Shown one piece after another: positions 39,550 through 52,400 of a DNA stretch of 64,000 nucleotides. Origin of the DNA: Lethocerus indicus (taxonomy: Eukaryota > Arthropoda > Insecta > Hemiptera > Belostomatidae). The position numbers were made by a program, and so were the translations under genes. Location of the stretch: NCBI GenBank assembly GCA_019843655.1, contig JACDQD010000103.1, forward strand, positions 1,798,001 through 1,862,000, read 5' to 3'. The notes beneath the pieces were generated by a model. That model did no database searches. It saw only the letters and a list, made by a program, of their open reading frames with translations, and had not been told where the DNA came from. Each line of letters starts with the position of its first letter. The stretch's first letter is position 1.

Positions 39550-41258
39550 CCCATTCCTATTTTAGAGAGGTCCTAGGCCATGTCAAGAGCTCTGCATTAG
39601 TTACGCATTGCGGTAATTACGCATGTCAGCCGACGGCGCGCAGTTACAGTAAATTCGCAGGGCCAAACCGACCTTTCTGTAAACCAAATTCGCATTGGTG
39701 GGAAGAGATGAAACCGATCGGATGTTATACGAGAGTAACATGAGCGAATGGAAAATACCAAGATGATATTGCTTTTCCTGGAATAACTGTCAATATATTG
39801 AAATTTTTTTTTCCAGCGTCTCTTTGCTTCATCTTATAAAATGCCTACCAGTTCGTATGGTTTATGTGTACAGTTATACATCTATATAATAACGAAAATA
39901 TTATTCAGTTCTACCTTGGTTGGAAATGAATACTGTCATTAATTATTCATTGCTGCAGTAATGTATAAGTTATTAATGCATAACGATTATACAACAGTTC
40001 TAATTATAAGAACGTTACGATTTATTTAGTATTCAGTAATTCGAAAACTTTCAGGAGTAAGAAAGTTCAAGAACGAAAAGGTTATGTACACGAAAAATTA
40101 CTTGTTTAAACGCGCCCACTCAAAGCTTAAACGACGAATTATTTAAATCGTTTCGCGGAACCTTTAGCAATTTAAGAGAGTGTAATAATTAAACATTCAT
40201 AATTGGGCGGTAGGTCGATAATTAAGTCGTTTTAACTCTCCGATTCGGTCCATTATTAATTTTCAAAGCGAGTGTGCACATAATTCTACTCCAAGCTAAG
40301 ATGATTTGCGCTGAAAAATTAATGGTAGGCTCGCTGAATTCTTCCAAGAAATAATAATAACACGGACAGCTATTGGATTTTAGATCAAATCCTGAGAGAA
40401 ATTATGCTAGAAATTATGCAACAGTCATTATACGACCTTCCATTCCTAACGTTATACTTTTAAAACGTTACAAATTTCGCCATGCAAAAAGACAATGTTG
40501 GAAATTGAACCCCTTTTAGTAAAGGGGTATGCGAGTGCACGAAAAAAAATACTTACTGCCTTGTGACAGTCTAAGTGGTAATAACAGCGGACGAAGCACA
40601 GTCGGATGTTGGAGGGCTCTGACTGGGTTGGTAGAAGTTTATGGTTAACCTGAACGGAGCCTGAGAGCGAGTGTAGTTGGGGCCCCGGCGACCAATAGGA
40701 ATGAATAGGACTGATGACGCAAATTGCCGTCATCCCTCCTGTTTTATGTTAAATAAATACGCCTCCACCTTTGGAAACTCAACGAATTTCACGCCCGCGT
40801 TAACCCACCGGATGGGCGCGGTTTTCTATTCGAATACAAATCAAAACGCTGGGTTATAGTGTGGGGGGAGAATTTAGGCTCTTTGTTGACCTTTTAGTCA
40901 GAAAGACCTATTCCGAAGTATGACAACTCATATCTTGACTCTTAGAATTTTCAGTCTCCGTTCGCTTATTATTAATGTAAACACATTACTGGAAAATTTA
41001 ACTCGTCACCGCATCTAAACTGTAGGCCAAAACTGGATTACTCCAGTGTAACAGTGAATGTAAATAGGGGGACCTTAAAAGCCCAATTACATCCCAGTTT
41101 GTACACACCCGAGTGATAACACCGAATGATTTATGTACTCAGTCTGTGCGCTGGGGAATGGGGCTGTATTAAATAATATATTTGGGTTGGATTTCCGCGT
41201 GCAGGGCTCCTAGGATTTAGCCCGTCAGACAAATCGCTCACAAATTTATTATCCCACT

Positions 41259-41261
<3 letters not shown>

Positions 41262-41332
<71 letters not shown>
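41262..41332. repeat. (GA)n microsatellite
   Basis: A long GA/AG tract with one phase break (GAGAGGAGAG at about 41290). It yields the Leu-Ser run in the minus-strand frame at 41131-41361, which is an artefact. Confidence 0.96.
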
Positions 41333-41335
<3 letters not shown>

Positions 41336-43951
41336 GGACGTTGCTTATAAATTACACACATCCATTATAAGAGTATAAATCAGCTGAGTCGGAGGTGTTC
41401 CATAGTGACACACATATATACGACAATCGGAAATTTGGGACAGCTTATGTAGCCACGGTTTGGCATTTACGGACGAATTTATTTGTATAGAAGTCAGTTA
41501 ACATTACTAACACAATACATTTTTAACAATTATCGTATATTAAGTCATTCCATAGGCGAATTGCGATGATTACCAATCCGAAAAACTTTGTTAGTCTTTG
41601 CTTTTCACCACCGTTAGTAGTGTTCCATTAATATTAATTCGTTTATACACCTCTCTATATGTTTTCTAAATTTTACCATTGTATGCGTTACTATATTTTT
41701 TCGGAAATTTATTATGAAAAACAGACAAAACAAAAATACAAAAAAATGTCCTCCAAAACGTGCCCGTTGACCGTCTTACCCTACCCATTATCGAATTTGA
41801 GGACATAATACAACTGGAACGTTGGGAACAAAGACGCGGAAAGGACGAAAAGGGCAAAAAATGTTAATGATACCAAAGCGGGACGGGGGAGAGTTCTGAT
41901 TGTGGCGTTTCAATTATAAACGAATTAAACTGCTTAACGAGCGGCCCGGCCCTGTTTCGTGTGAAAAATCCCAGGAACCGGGATTACGGACAACAACGTA
42001 GCTTTGATGACAGTCTTTGGCATTCATCTCTTAAAATGATATATTGTTTTTTGTTATTGACACGAACAAATTTGTTGTATGTTAATTAAAATAAATAAAT
42101 ATAAAGATAGACCCCTGGTTATATACACCTTGGCAAGCTATCTAATGGGTGTTGGGTGTATAATGTTATATTAAATATTTTGGTTATTCTATGTTTAAAC
42201 TAACTGACTCATAATTTCCCTCTATCCTAATAGTATCAAAGAGTTATCCCCAATAGATTTTTGCATCTCGATCTGTGCTCATGATCTGACGAGGACAGAG
42301 AATTGCAGTGAGATAGAAGGAGCGGAAAGCCCGACCCGTAACGAACATTTCCGACAGCGGCTTCCTGAACTCCAGACTTCTCCGGGCCCCACTTTACCCC
42401 TTATCGCCGCCCGCTATCACCCCCCGTCAATCGCCCCCACGAGAGGGACAAGAAGGCATATGAAAACCGAAGCCTTTCACCGATTAAACTGGTCTTGATC
42501 CGAAACCAACACCAAAATACCTGCATACCAGCGATTCTTGCATATTGCTGGCACACAGGATCGTTATAATATTTTCGTATCTTACATTTCAAGGGAAGGA
42601 TCTTGGCCAGAAAACTCATCTAGGTTAGATGTGTTGTCTTGAGACGCTGAGAGAGCAAGAAGAAGAATAAAAAAATGTGAGGTTCTGTTGGTCCCAATCG
42701 AGGGTTCAGTTAACGTAATAATGCAGTCGGTCCATTCAAAGTCCCGTTAAACTGATGTCTCGGATTACTCCCCCATTTGGAAGAATCGATGTTTTATTAA
42801 CGTCGGAAAATTCGCGATGAAAAACAGCCGTTCTGTCGCTGGCCATTGGCCCGATAATTAACCTCTTCCTACCCGGGCACCCTCCCAACCACCACCGGCA
42901 TTGTGTATAGAGCAATTAACGGTTAATGGTTGGGCGAGAGGAGAGGAAGCTTTCAGCTATTTTGCGCGGCCGGTAATGAATCCTATCTTTGAACCCAAGA
43001 ATCGGCCGCGAACCTCGGCCGAACCCCCTCCCCCCCCGGACTAAATTTTAATGGCCATTACGGGCCCTTTATTAAATTAGCCCCGGCGGTAATTAGACAC
43101 GGGGGCGGAGTTTTTAATGTCTACCCTTCAACTGATCTACCAAAAATAAACACCAAGCGCCGGGCTTCTACAATTAAAAGAGTCCGACAATGGACTGTTG
43201 TCTTCAACGAGACAATGGATAATATTGCGGCTATTTTATGTCATAAATTCCACTACATTTTTCGATTCAAATATCCGTCTATCGGTCACGCAGGTCATTC
43301 CATAAGCCCCCACTAATTTTTCAAGCAGTCCCATTCAACAAATATATATTCCTGTACCGATTTCATGCATTATTTTCTCTTTACGATCTTATAGTACAAA
43401 TACAGTACCTGTTAAATTAAGAGACAAATTTTTTCCCTGATTTCCATTACTTCCATTTCCTAGCTCCTCGTTTTCGGTGCTTATTACGAGGCATAAACAG
43501 GGAGGCGTCAATCTGAAAATGATCGAGTGCTCCTTGATATGGCACTCGAAGTCTCATTTAGTCCTACTGCCTGTCCGCCTTGCCCTTCGAAAGTCGAAAT
43601 TCATCGGATGGCCCGTGCAATATCATTCGCCCTATTGAGAAGTTAAAATTGCTGATACCGTCATTGTACTAGCCAGTGGTCAAAAATGGCAGGAAGAAAA
43701 GTTAAATTCCACTTCTGTCGAGAAACATGAGAAGATTGGGTAAACAATATACACATACAGGAATTTATAAAAATCTAATTTTCAGAAAATACACTGCCTG
43801 TTAAGTGGGCTATATTAATTGATTGAAAATAAACTATATCGTGTGCTTATTTACATATTCATTACTAAATAGGAAACAGTGCAGTGACAGTGTTTTGGCA
43901 CAATGCCCTATAACCAACTTGCTTAAGGGTCTCACTAATCTAATATCGGAG

Positions 43952-43990
43952 CTCTACTGAAGATGGCAAGAAGCCAAAACCGGTTTAGGA
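43952..43990 (+). repeat. Terminal-motif family, copy 3
   Basis: CTACTGAAGATGGC is followed by AAGAAGCC and AAAACCGGTTTAGG. The same order of landmarks is seen at 24996-25014, at 24791-24833 (minus strand) and at 45692-45732. About 75 bases upstream, CAGTGCAGTGA matches the same phrase upstream of the 24996 copy, so the similarity extends beyond the core. It is probably the end of a mobile element. Confidence 0.65.
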
Positions 43991-45691
43991 GAAGAGCAAT
44001 CAGCGTTTTGAAGCAGAGATCGCATATATTCTCGTTAATAGAGACAAGTATGAACTAAATTGATTGCAAATTGTTCATATGATGAACGTTTTTCCTTTTA
44101 ATTGTTATCCTAGTCTCGACTTACTTTAATACAGATTTTGAAAATGCTTACTATCTGCTGTGGTTTTTTGTTAGACACCCTTTTTTTTGTGTAACACTAA
44201 TCTTCAGGTACACTACGAATGATGATCATTTTGTAGATTATATTCTCCACTAGATTAAAATAGCAATATAATATACATATCGAAAGTAGAATCATCACAC
44301 CCAGAATATAATTTCTATGAGCGTCGTATTCTTTGAGACTTCGTGCAGTTTTCGGAACTATTCAATCTTTTTTCGAGAAAAGCGGTAAAAATACCAATTC
44401 CTTTTAGTTTACTGGCACGAAAAGTATTAAACGATTGGGCCCTATATTTCAACAAATATTTAGTGGACAAGAACGAAGAAAGGGAACGAAGAACGAATTT
44501 TATACTCTACGCCAACTTACCTTCTCATTCTACGTTTTGAGAACAGGTTGCCAATTTTTCATATTTTCCGGAAAGCTATTTGACCACCATCGAAGCGAGA
44601 TGGCAGTTAAATACGGCCCCGAAACGCGTTCGGTATTGGAAAATGAAGGCGTTGAAAAGTGAATTGTGCTCGGGTTGGCTTGCGTGGTGGGAGGGGGGAA
44701 CATAGTTCTGGAGCTATTTGCCGACCACCCCCTGGGATAATATTTGGAAGGGAATATCGACCCGGGAGTCGAGACGGTAGGTCCTGTTTGAAAAGACAAC
44801 CCCCTACCCCACCCCCCTCCACTTAACCTCATACCGCCTGCACGTACTGCTGTTACAATTTATAATTCAATTCCCTAATCTTCGCGAGAATATTTCAAGA
44901 TTCTTAATATTTTTTTAAAAAGGACCCCATTCCAAATTTATTTGTGTTAGCGCCATTTCCGGGAATCCGGGACGTTCCCGTCATCAATTAAAATACAACC
45001 AGAAGTACACTGGAGCCTGAAAACAAAAAACTTCCAAAAAGCACCGATAATAAAACTTTGTTTTTAGAAATTTAGAATTCGATTACTCGTTGTTTAATTC
45101 ACAGTGTACGCGATGTTTTAAAAAAAATTCAATTATTAAATTGAATTGGTCACAAACTGAAAGCAGCTCGCAAATTCCTGTTCATTAGAAATCTTATATT
45201 ATTATATTTGTAATGTAAAATAAACAGAATATTTTATAACCTTGTGGTCATTTCCACTTTGAATCCAAAACATTAATTATACATGTTATTTCTATTTTTA
45301 TGCATAGAATTTATTCTGTTTTTTTTAAAATAAATGGTACGTAATATTTTAATACTTTTTCCGGCGATTCGAGAATACTTGGCCCGTTCAGGTAAATTTT
45401 CCAATTGCAGAACGGATGACATTATTACTTGTGTTGTTGGGAGCTGGTGAGGAGGGCCCAGGGGCGAGGGGTCACCAGATTACACGGGCGTGACCTTTAA
45501 CCGGTGCCGCCTACCGTTTACCGCTCCCACTCCCTACCACTACGGGAGCTCGCAACACGTGTAGAATATAATTCGCTGTGCCGAATTTCGATCCGACATA
45601 TGAATGTGTCACTGCTCGAGATGGGTACATAGAATTCACCACAAGACAGACGGCTATAACGATAAATACAGATATAACAACTTCAGTGCAA
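43991..45691. other. Gene-free interval
   Basis: AT-rich DNA with a GC-rich section at 44650-44830. At 44163-44179, GGTTTTTTGTTAGACA echoes GGTCTTTTGTTAGACT of the fold-back element at 24795 and may be a second arm of the same family. No gene recognised. Confidence 0.45.
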
Positions 45692-45732
45692 CTGAAGGTG
45701 GCGAGCTGCCGAACCCGGTCTTCCAAAAGACC
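45692..45732 (+). repeat. Terminal-motif family, copy 4
   Basis: CTGAAGGTGGCGAGCTGCCG is followed by AACCCGGTC and a clean hairpin GGTCTT-CCAA-AAGACC (45717-45732). The hairpin corresponds to the GTCT/AGAC fold beside the 24815 copy. A second small dyad, CTTCAGTGCAACTGAAG, lies at 45681-45697. This is the best preserved view of the family's outer hairpin. Confidence 0.65.
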
Positions 45733-48700
45733 AGACTATCGCATACCAGTTATAATAGTTATTAAAAATAAATAACAGCCTCTGTGTACTTTCTGTATTA
45801 AAATAAACTTATTTATGTATAAAAAAATGTTTTTTTTAACAGAAAAAGACGTTAGATTTCGATCTATTTTGGCTATCTTAAATAGAGAAGAATGAATGTT
45901 TAATAGAACAGTATTAATTTGGACTAAGTTAATTGGGCCTAACAGAAACGTACAGCTGACGGTAAATGGTGTCACTTGCAGGCACCGACTTGTACAAGGA
46001 ACTTGATTTCGGAACGCTCAAGGCCCTTAACATTAATAATTAGTCGCCCCGTAGCTTCTTTCGTTTGACATTTCTCGGTTGAAACAGATCCTCTTAGTGA
46101 AGGGGATTCTTCGCGACTGAAATACCTCTGCTCGAGTACTATCAGATAAATTTACTCCATCCACGTGCCCCTGGTGCTTCGTTGCTTCATGGATTTTATA
46201 TAATATGGTTGGCCATATTAACATTACACAAATTGTCCACTCCTAATAAAGTGAGACTCGTATTTATGTTTTGTCGTTTAAATATTATCAGCACAATTCA
46301 CATTACAGTCAATATAATAACAATTAAATATACATATATGTATATAATGTAAAACGTTCTCTTACTACTATACAATTTCTCAGACTCCAACTCGTGTACG
46401 CCTCAGGGAAAGGAACTTATCTGCCTATCAGGTTCTCTAGGAGAATGCGAACCTTAATACAGTCACACTAGCGAATGAACGCAATTTAGTTTCACTTACG
46501 GACCATCTTACCTCAAGGATCGGGTTGCTGCTTAAGCAAGATCTTCCTCCAACCCCTCGGTTGGACCTCAATTGTGGAGAGGACGCAAGTAGTTCGCCTC
46601 GTCTGAGCATAAGTGAGTCGTTGCTAAGTGAGAGGTTTAAATTGAATAATTAAATAGCTTTGTACCGCCCCCACGAGCTTTCCTTATTGCCGAGGGCCCG
46701 TTCCTTTGGTTGCTCATTAAACAATTTCCAGGTTGTTCAATGTTAATTTACACCGCTCATAGGTGGCAAAAGGGATGGTCAACGGCTAATTTTTGTTGAA
46801 GATTACGATAACCGAAATTTAATTCTTAGGTTAGTATTATTAATCCTGGGGCGTCAGCAATAAGCAATTTTGTAATTTGAGGCAAACAGTGTCTGTAGAA
46901 CTCATGATCTTTAGTAAAACTGTAGAACACATATCGGATTAGTTCCCAAATTAAATGTTGCTCCGAAATAATTATCCCAGACACAATGGAAATTAAATTA
47001 AAAGGGTTTTTGGAATATATTTAGGATTTACAATGATTTGAATATCGTGAATCGGTCGATTGGTAGCCCGTTTGACCATCGTCAATGCATTAAAACTCAC
47101 CAACCCTCGCATCCCTCATATAATCCTTTAAAATGTAGATTTGAAACATTAGTAATTGAATATTAGTGAAGCATTAGATTAAGCCGACGTGGATATTCCG
47201 GTGGATTGAATCAAAACGTGATGAAATTTTATTATATTCAGAGTAAAAACTGAGCTCCACATCGAGTTTTGGTTATTACATCATACGTTTTCATTTTAAA
47301 AGTCCCGTATTATTTGGACCAGTAACGGAGGCATTTGATTCAGTGTTATTTTCACAGAGCTCTCGCCAGTTCCATCTGGTTAAAATAGATGGTATTATAA
47401 TCTGGCTTATGTCATTGATTCATCAAGGCTCATGGCTTAGTAACAAACGAAAACTGGAAGAAAAAATGCAATATCCTCTGGTGTATTGAAACAGCACCAA
47501 ATATAATCATACCTGTAATTGATTTCTGTTATTTAACAGGCACAACAGACAAGCTCATTTAAACATACATTATAAGCCTTTAGAGATTTAACAATAACAA
47601 ACGTTTGCTATGTTTTACCTGATAGGAAACACCCATTAATTACATTCAAATGGCAATGAAATAGTTCAACGAGTGAAACACTGAATTCTTTTTAAATCAA
47701 TGCAAATATTTACCTCGCGGATTAATTCGAGATTGATCAGTTATAATTAATAACGCCGAACTAAACAACAAAGGGTTTATGGCCTGTAATAAAATCCGAC
47801 TATGGGGGGCCCTCTGTTTATCTTTCAGATTTGAAACTGAATTTAGTTTCCGGAATTGCCGATTCAGGATTAAGGGAGGACCAGCAGCCAGACAGCTACT
47901 TACAGTTCAAAAACCTCTTTACAGACTACCCAGCGAACTAACCGAAAAGCTTCACGACTGTCCATAAATTAAATTGAGAGATTACAGATTATAGTCCCCC
48001 TTTGTACACAAAATACAGAATTTTTTTTGTGTCGAATGACTACCGGCTACTAACATATTTTTTATTCAGTACTGGATAACTCAGGATTTTAAACCCTATT
48101 AATAAAATATTCCTGACATATAGTTACATGTGTCCATATCAGTGACTACACGCTTTGAATCGTTTCAGAATTCCCCCCCCCTAACTAATCTAAACATTCT
48201 TCCCTCTTTCGAGTCCTAGACAGGGATGGGGCTCAAGTACTTATACTGACGGGAGAATTCATTTCTCCTCGGACGGAGTCAATATCTAAGATACATTGCC
48301 CCGTAAGGAGCTTAAAGCCTCCCCCTTCGGTCCACCCTTCGATACTCTGAGCAGCCTTCACGTCACTGTTTGCTTTCAACTTTTGCATGAGTTTCGGGCT
48401 ACTTCTTGATACGTCCAGTTTTCAACAGCGGTTGGACACAATAAAAAGTCCGCCCCCCCCCCTCCAGAAAGTAAAGAATCCAAGCCCACGTGCTATGCAA
48501 GCGGTATTCTTGCACACAGTTCTTTTCCTAAGCCCGAAAAAACAGCCAGTTAAAGTTTCTACTCCTCCTAATCAGCCTGGGCTTTCCATTAGCAACATAT
48601 TATTTTGATTAAAAATTAAGCCATTTAATTTGACTAATTTAACTCGTCATTGAGAAAATAACATCTTTGTATGTTGTTGCCGGCTAAGAAATTATAAAGG

Positions 48701-48888
48701 AAGACAAGAAATTGGAATGGAATTCTTGGTCTTATGAGGAAGAATGAAGGAAATCAAAATATCCAATCTGGAAGAATACCAGAAAACCTTCCACGTGCGA
48801 GATTTCTCCCACGGTCAGTAGACGACACGAATGCCACGTTAGAATCTTTTAGAACGTACAGATCGCTGAAAAATATATCATTTTCTTT
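45733..48888. other. Gene-free stretch
   Basis: No recognisable gene. 46380-46640 is denser in GC and small dyads (CCAAC/GGTTGG around 46549-46564, TTGCT/AGCAA around 46525-46539) but matches no RNA I know. A nine-base C run at about 48174-48182 and another at about 48452-48460 are present. Elsewhere AT-rich. Confidence 0.5.
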
Positions 48889-49405
48889 CAGTTCATTATA
48901 TTTTCTGGCTGTCATTTATGAAAGTTTTACCTTCGATACCACCGGCGACCGGTTCTTGAGCCTTAGATCCTGTACTAATTTGCGCCTCTTCATTAAGGAA
49001 ACTGGGACGGTCATTCGGTCACTAACTGTAACGATTTATATTCAACCGGAACTGGAAATGACCGTTCGGGATAATGGACGGAGCGGAGGGCAGCTGGGAG
49101 TTGCCGAGGAAGTTTCCGCGGTCTCGGCCCGATGCCGGTCATTCAGACGCCGACCGGGACTTAGCTCGGTGGGCATTACGCGGACGCCGAGTGGGCAGAA
49201 GGGAAAGGCATGGGAGGCGGTGAGGGGGGGTGGAAGGGGAATGATGGGAAAGGAGGAGGATTTGCTAAGGGAGGAGGGCCCTAATTTCGTCCTTTTGTAC
49301 AGAAGGAGCAGCAGCCCAGTACAGCCGGCCTACTCTCCCACTCTCTTGTCCCCCAAAGGACTCCCTCGGCCCTCCTTAGGGAATCCCTACTACTCCACAT
49401 TTTAA
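48734..49405 (+). other. Longest ATG open frame (223 codons), probably not a gene
   Basis: This is the longest ATG-started frame in the window. It shows no domain or family I recognise. Its first half crosses a copy of a dispersed repeat (48889-48931), and its second half is GC- and purine-rich DNA that encodes low-complexity Gly/Arg/Ser/Pro sequence. It has no signal peptide or transmembrane segment of conviction. In 64 kb of mixed DNA one frame of this size is not surprising. It could be a lineage-specific exon, but the sequence does not support that. Confidence 0.3.
48889..48931 (+). repeat. Small repeat family 2, copy
   Basis: CAGTTCATTATATTTTCTGG and the following GTCATTTATGAAAGTTTTAC match 63241-63283 at about 36 of 43 positions without gaps. 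The left half also matches 24573-24595. No coding capacity. Probably a fragment of an unclassified dispersed repeat. Confidence 0.7.
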
Positions 49406-52400
49406 ACAAAGGGACTACTCTTTTATTCGGGCCCCGAAGTATTTTCGGAGTCCCTCCTCAAGAAACTCATATCTGTAATGATATGCTGTTTATAGGGATT
49501 TAAAATGAGGACTTTTTCTCCGGTTTTACATTATACGTAAATGCTCTTCCGTAGGACGGACAACTTTTCTGTTTAAGGCCGAATATATTTATATGGAGGT
49601 AAATATACGTATCGCGATTATTATTTAGCGGAATTAAACTTAGTTTATTACCATTAACACCAATAAACTGCTGGAATATATCTGGTTAACTATTCAATTA
49701 AAAATATTATGATAAGGATACGATTGTTAAAACGGAATATGTAAGCACTAATATAAGGATATAAGATAGGAGTTAATAATTTGTCGATTAATATTTAATA
49801 AAAACATTTTATAGAAGTGAATTCGAAGAATGATTCTGAAATCACCATTATCAGTGAAAAGGTACTTTCATAGGATGGCATGCAAAATCCTAGAGGATGG
49901 TAATATGGTTATGTACGGTGAAAGGGACTTTTCTAGTAGAAGGGAAAGTTACTTTAATAGTGAATATTGTGTCCATTGCTTACACTCGACCGCCTCGAGT
50001 CCACAAATAGAAACTGTGCTTCATTCCCCGTGCGCCCTTCGGTCTTTGCCAATTTGGTAGGCGCCGTCGGGGACAAAGGGACAAAGGAAAATGCCAATCT
50101 ACCTTTTCAAACAAATGAGAGAGAGAGGGGGAGAGAGAAAGAGAAATATCCAGAATCCTGGGGGAACGGAGAAAAGGTAGTGAGGACAGAGAAAGGGAAA
50201 AATATGTAATTGAAACGCGTATACAATCGTAATTTAAATTTCTCGAAAGGGAGCCAACCCCCTTACCCCTCACGCCGGAGTGGACCCAGTAACGGTTCGT
50301 TGGCTAAATCGTTTTCATTTACCGCTTTTGTTTCCCGTTCTCGGAATAACTCGCGAAATTATTACCCGCTTTAAAATGAAATGAATATTCAGAGCTCTTT
50401 CGGTCGCCGGCGCTGAGGGTCATAAGGAGATATTAAAAAGGTTATTATTATCCGGTTAGGTCCTGCTATCCGAGCCATTCGGATATTTTCGAGATCGAAA
50501 GCGCTAAATGGAAAAACGTTAATTCGACAGACCTTCTAAATTATTACGACCTCCTGTTTCCACCAGTCTACACTGTTTACTGCAGGAGTACTCGAGAAAT
50601 CACACTATAATTAGTGAGATCAGCCTACATGAGTTGGATAAAGAATTTGTTTCAAGCGTTAGGTTAGGTTAACAAGTAGTTATTGAACTTCATGTAGTAC
50701 GTACGCTTCAAATCTAATCAAGTAAATTGTTTCATACACCTCCAAGCACACCGCTTATAGGACAATGATGAACGCACTTCCGAAGTGCGTAAATTTCCAC
50801 CTGTTGGTGAAACGGGAATTCGGAGCAATAGTCATCATATTTATGGAATTTTTTCAGTTTTGGGAACGGATTTATTCACCGCTCTCAGCATGAGGGTTTA
50901 AACGCTATTAGGCAATTTCCGAATATTTTATCTGTAGAAGACAGTTATTTATGTCGACATGAGTGGTACAATTTCGGAATTTATAGAATGAATAAATGCT
51001 AGCTTATATTTCTACACTAATTTATACAATATATCATATCAAAATATTATACTATAATAAAATAATGATATAGAATATAACACATTAAAAACGTCCTTGT
51101 TTTAACTATGAATGACATGTATATTAACAGTTCGAAAATTAAATCTAGAATTTCTGAACATTCTATTATTATTGTATTTGAACTATCTATTACAAGAATT
51201 TCTTAATACACTAGGAATTTCGAAAGTAATTTTAAATAGCAAACGGCTGGTGTCGGGTTCGTTGTTCAATATTGCTTCCTGCCTTTATTAAAATGTCCCA
51301 TATCGAATTTTTTCAGAAAACTATGAAAAAAAAGAGCAATTAAAATGTTCCTCTTCGTTCACTCCGTCGTCGTGTATCAAAGGATTTTGATTTTATTTGA
51401 TACGTTTATCGTATCATGTAATAATCCGATGAATGCACTATTGTTGGGCGCTTAAATGGAGCCTGAATTTTAGTGGCTTCTATCTTTTCAACGAACGACC
51501 AGGACAGAATAATTTTTAGAAGCGGAGAAATATTTTCAGCGGCAACAATAGAGAATTATCTAGCAGTATTTTATTAATGGACTTCAAATGTGTTTATAAT
51601 CTATGTTGGAATTTATTATAAATAAATTAAAAATTGATTTGAAATTTTTTGCTATAGCCACTCCACAGGACTGGAGGCGTGCTGAAAAATTCAACAACAC
51701 TGTTTAATATATCCTTGCGGGATTATAAACTTACTTCGAACTCGCAGAAATTGCACATTTTATTTTCTGCAATTTTGTACAAACACTTCACACGGGTGAC
51801 AATTCCCACAGCCCACAGTGCATATTATATAGTCAGTTTGTATTAGTAGATCACAACTACCGAGAAGACTATTTAATTTCAATTTTCAGCATTCATACGT
51901 CGGTATTGCACTCGGACTTGGAACGACCAGTCTGAAATTAGAGGTCGGGTAGCGAAACTGGTAGCGGAAGTGAAAATCGACACATGGGATACAATTTCCG
52001 TTTGGGGTGTTGTCCTGATCATCCACATGAGCGATAATGGGGGGGACGCCCACCCAGGAGGGTATTGCGGTTAGGAATTGAAACGTTTCCGGGATTAACG
52101 GTGACGGATCTTCTCCAGAGAATACCCCGTCATCGGCGGATGAGCCTAAGAGATATCTTACGTTAACCGATAGGTTTCGTCTCGGTCCCACTCGATACCC
52201 CCACAGAACCCTGTAGGTGGCAACAGGCAAAGTCCCTACCTAAGTAGCTTATTAAGTTACTTAATACTGGTTAAATGCAGTCTCGGATAGGGTCTATGAC
52301 TTTAGCGAGTTATGAAATGCTTACCGGTGATACGGAATGGCCTATTTCTACGATATACAGTTAGCCTTATTTAGTAGTAATTCAATAAATTATGGCTTTT

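Larger units (their letters stand above)
39231..43951. other. Gene-free stretch
   Basis: Contains the CT tract at 39494-39549, the GA tract at 41262-41332 and a small perfect dyad ACCCCTTTTAGTAAAGGGGT at about 40509-40528. A GC-rich section at 42850-43110 carries several TAAT cores of the homeodomain-binding type. No gene recognised. Confidence 0.5.

Noticed and set aside
41131..41361. Leu-Ser-rich minus-strand frame that could suggest a signal or membrane protein
   Set aside because: It is the translation of the (GA)n tract at 41262-41332.
48734..49405. The 223-codon frame as a real gene
   Set aside because: It crosses a dispersed repeat copy, the second half is low-complexity from GC-rich DNA, and there is no recognisable domain. 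It is listed as a feature only to flag it.
50659..50668. TTAGGTTAGG, resembling the insect telomere repeat
   Set aside because: Only two units, expected by chance in 64 kb of this composition. No array.
50772..50790. 19-base near-perfect palindrome that could be an operator-like site
   Set aside because: A 9-bp dyad with a short loop is expected a few times in 64 kb. No repeat of it or neighbouring gene supports a function.
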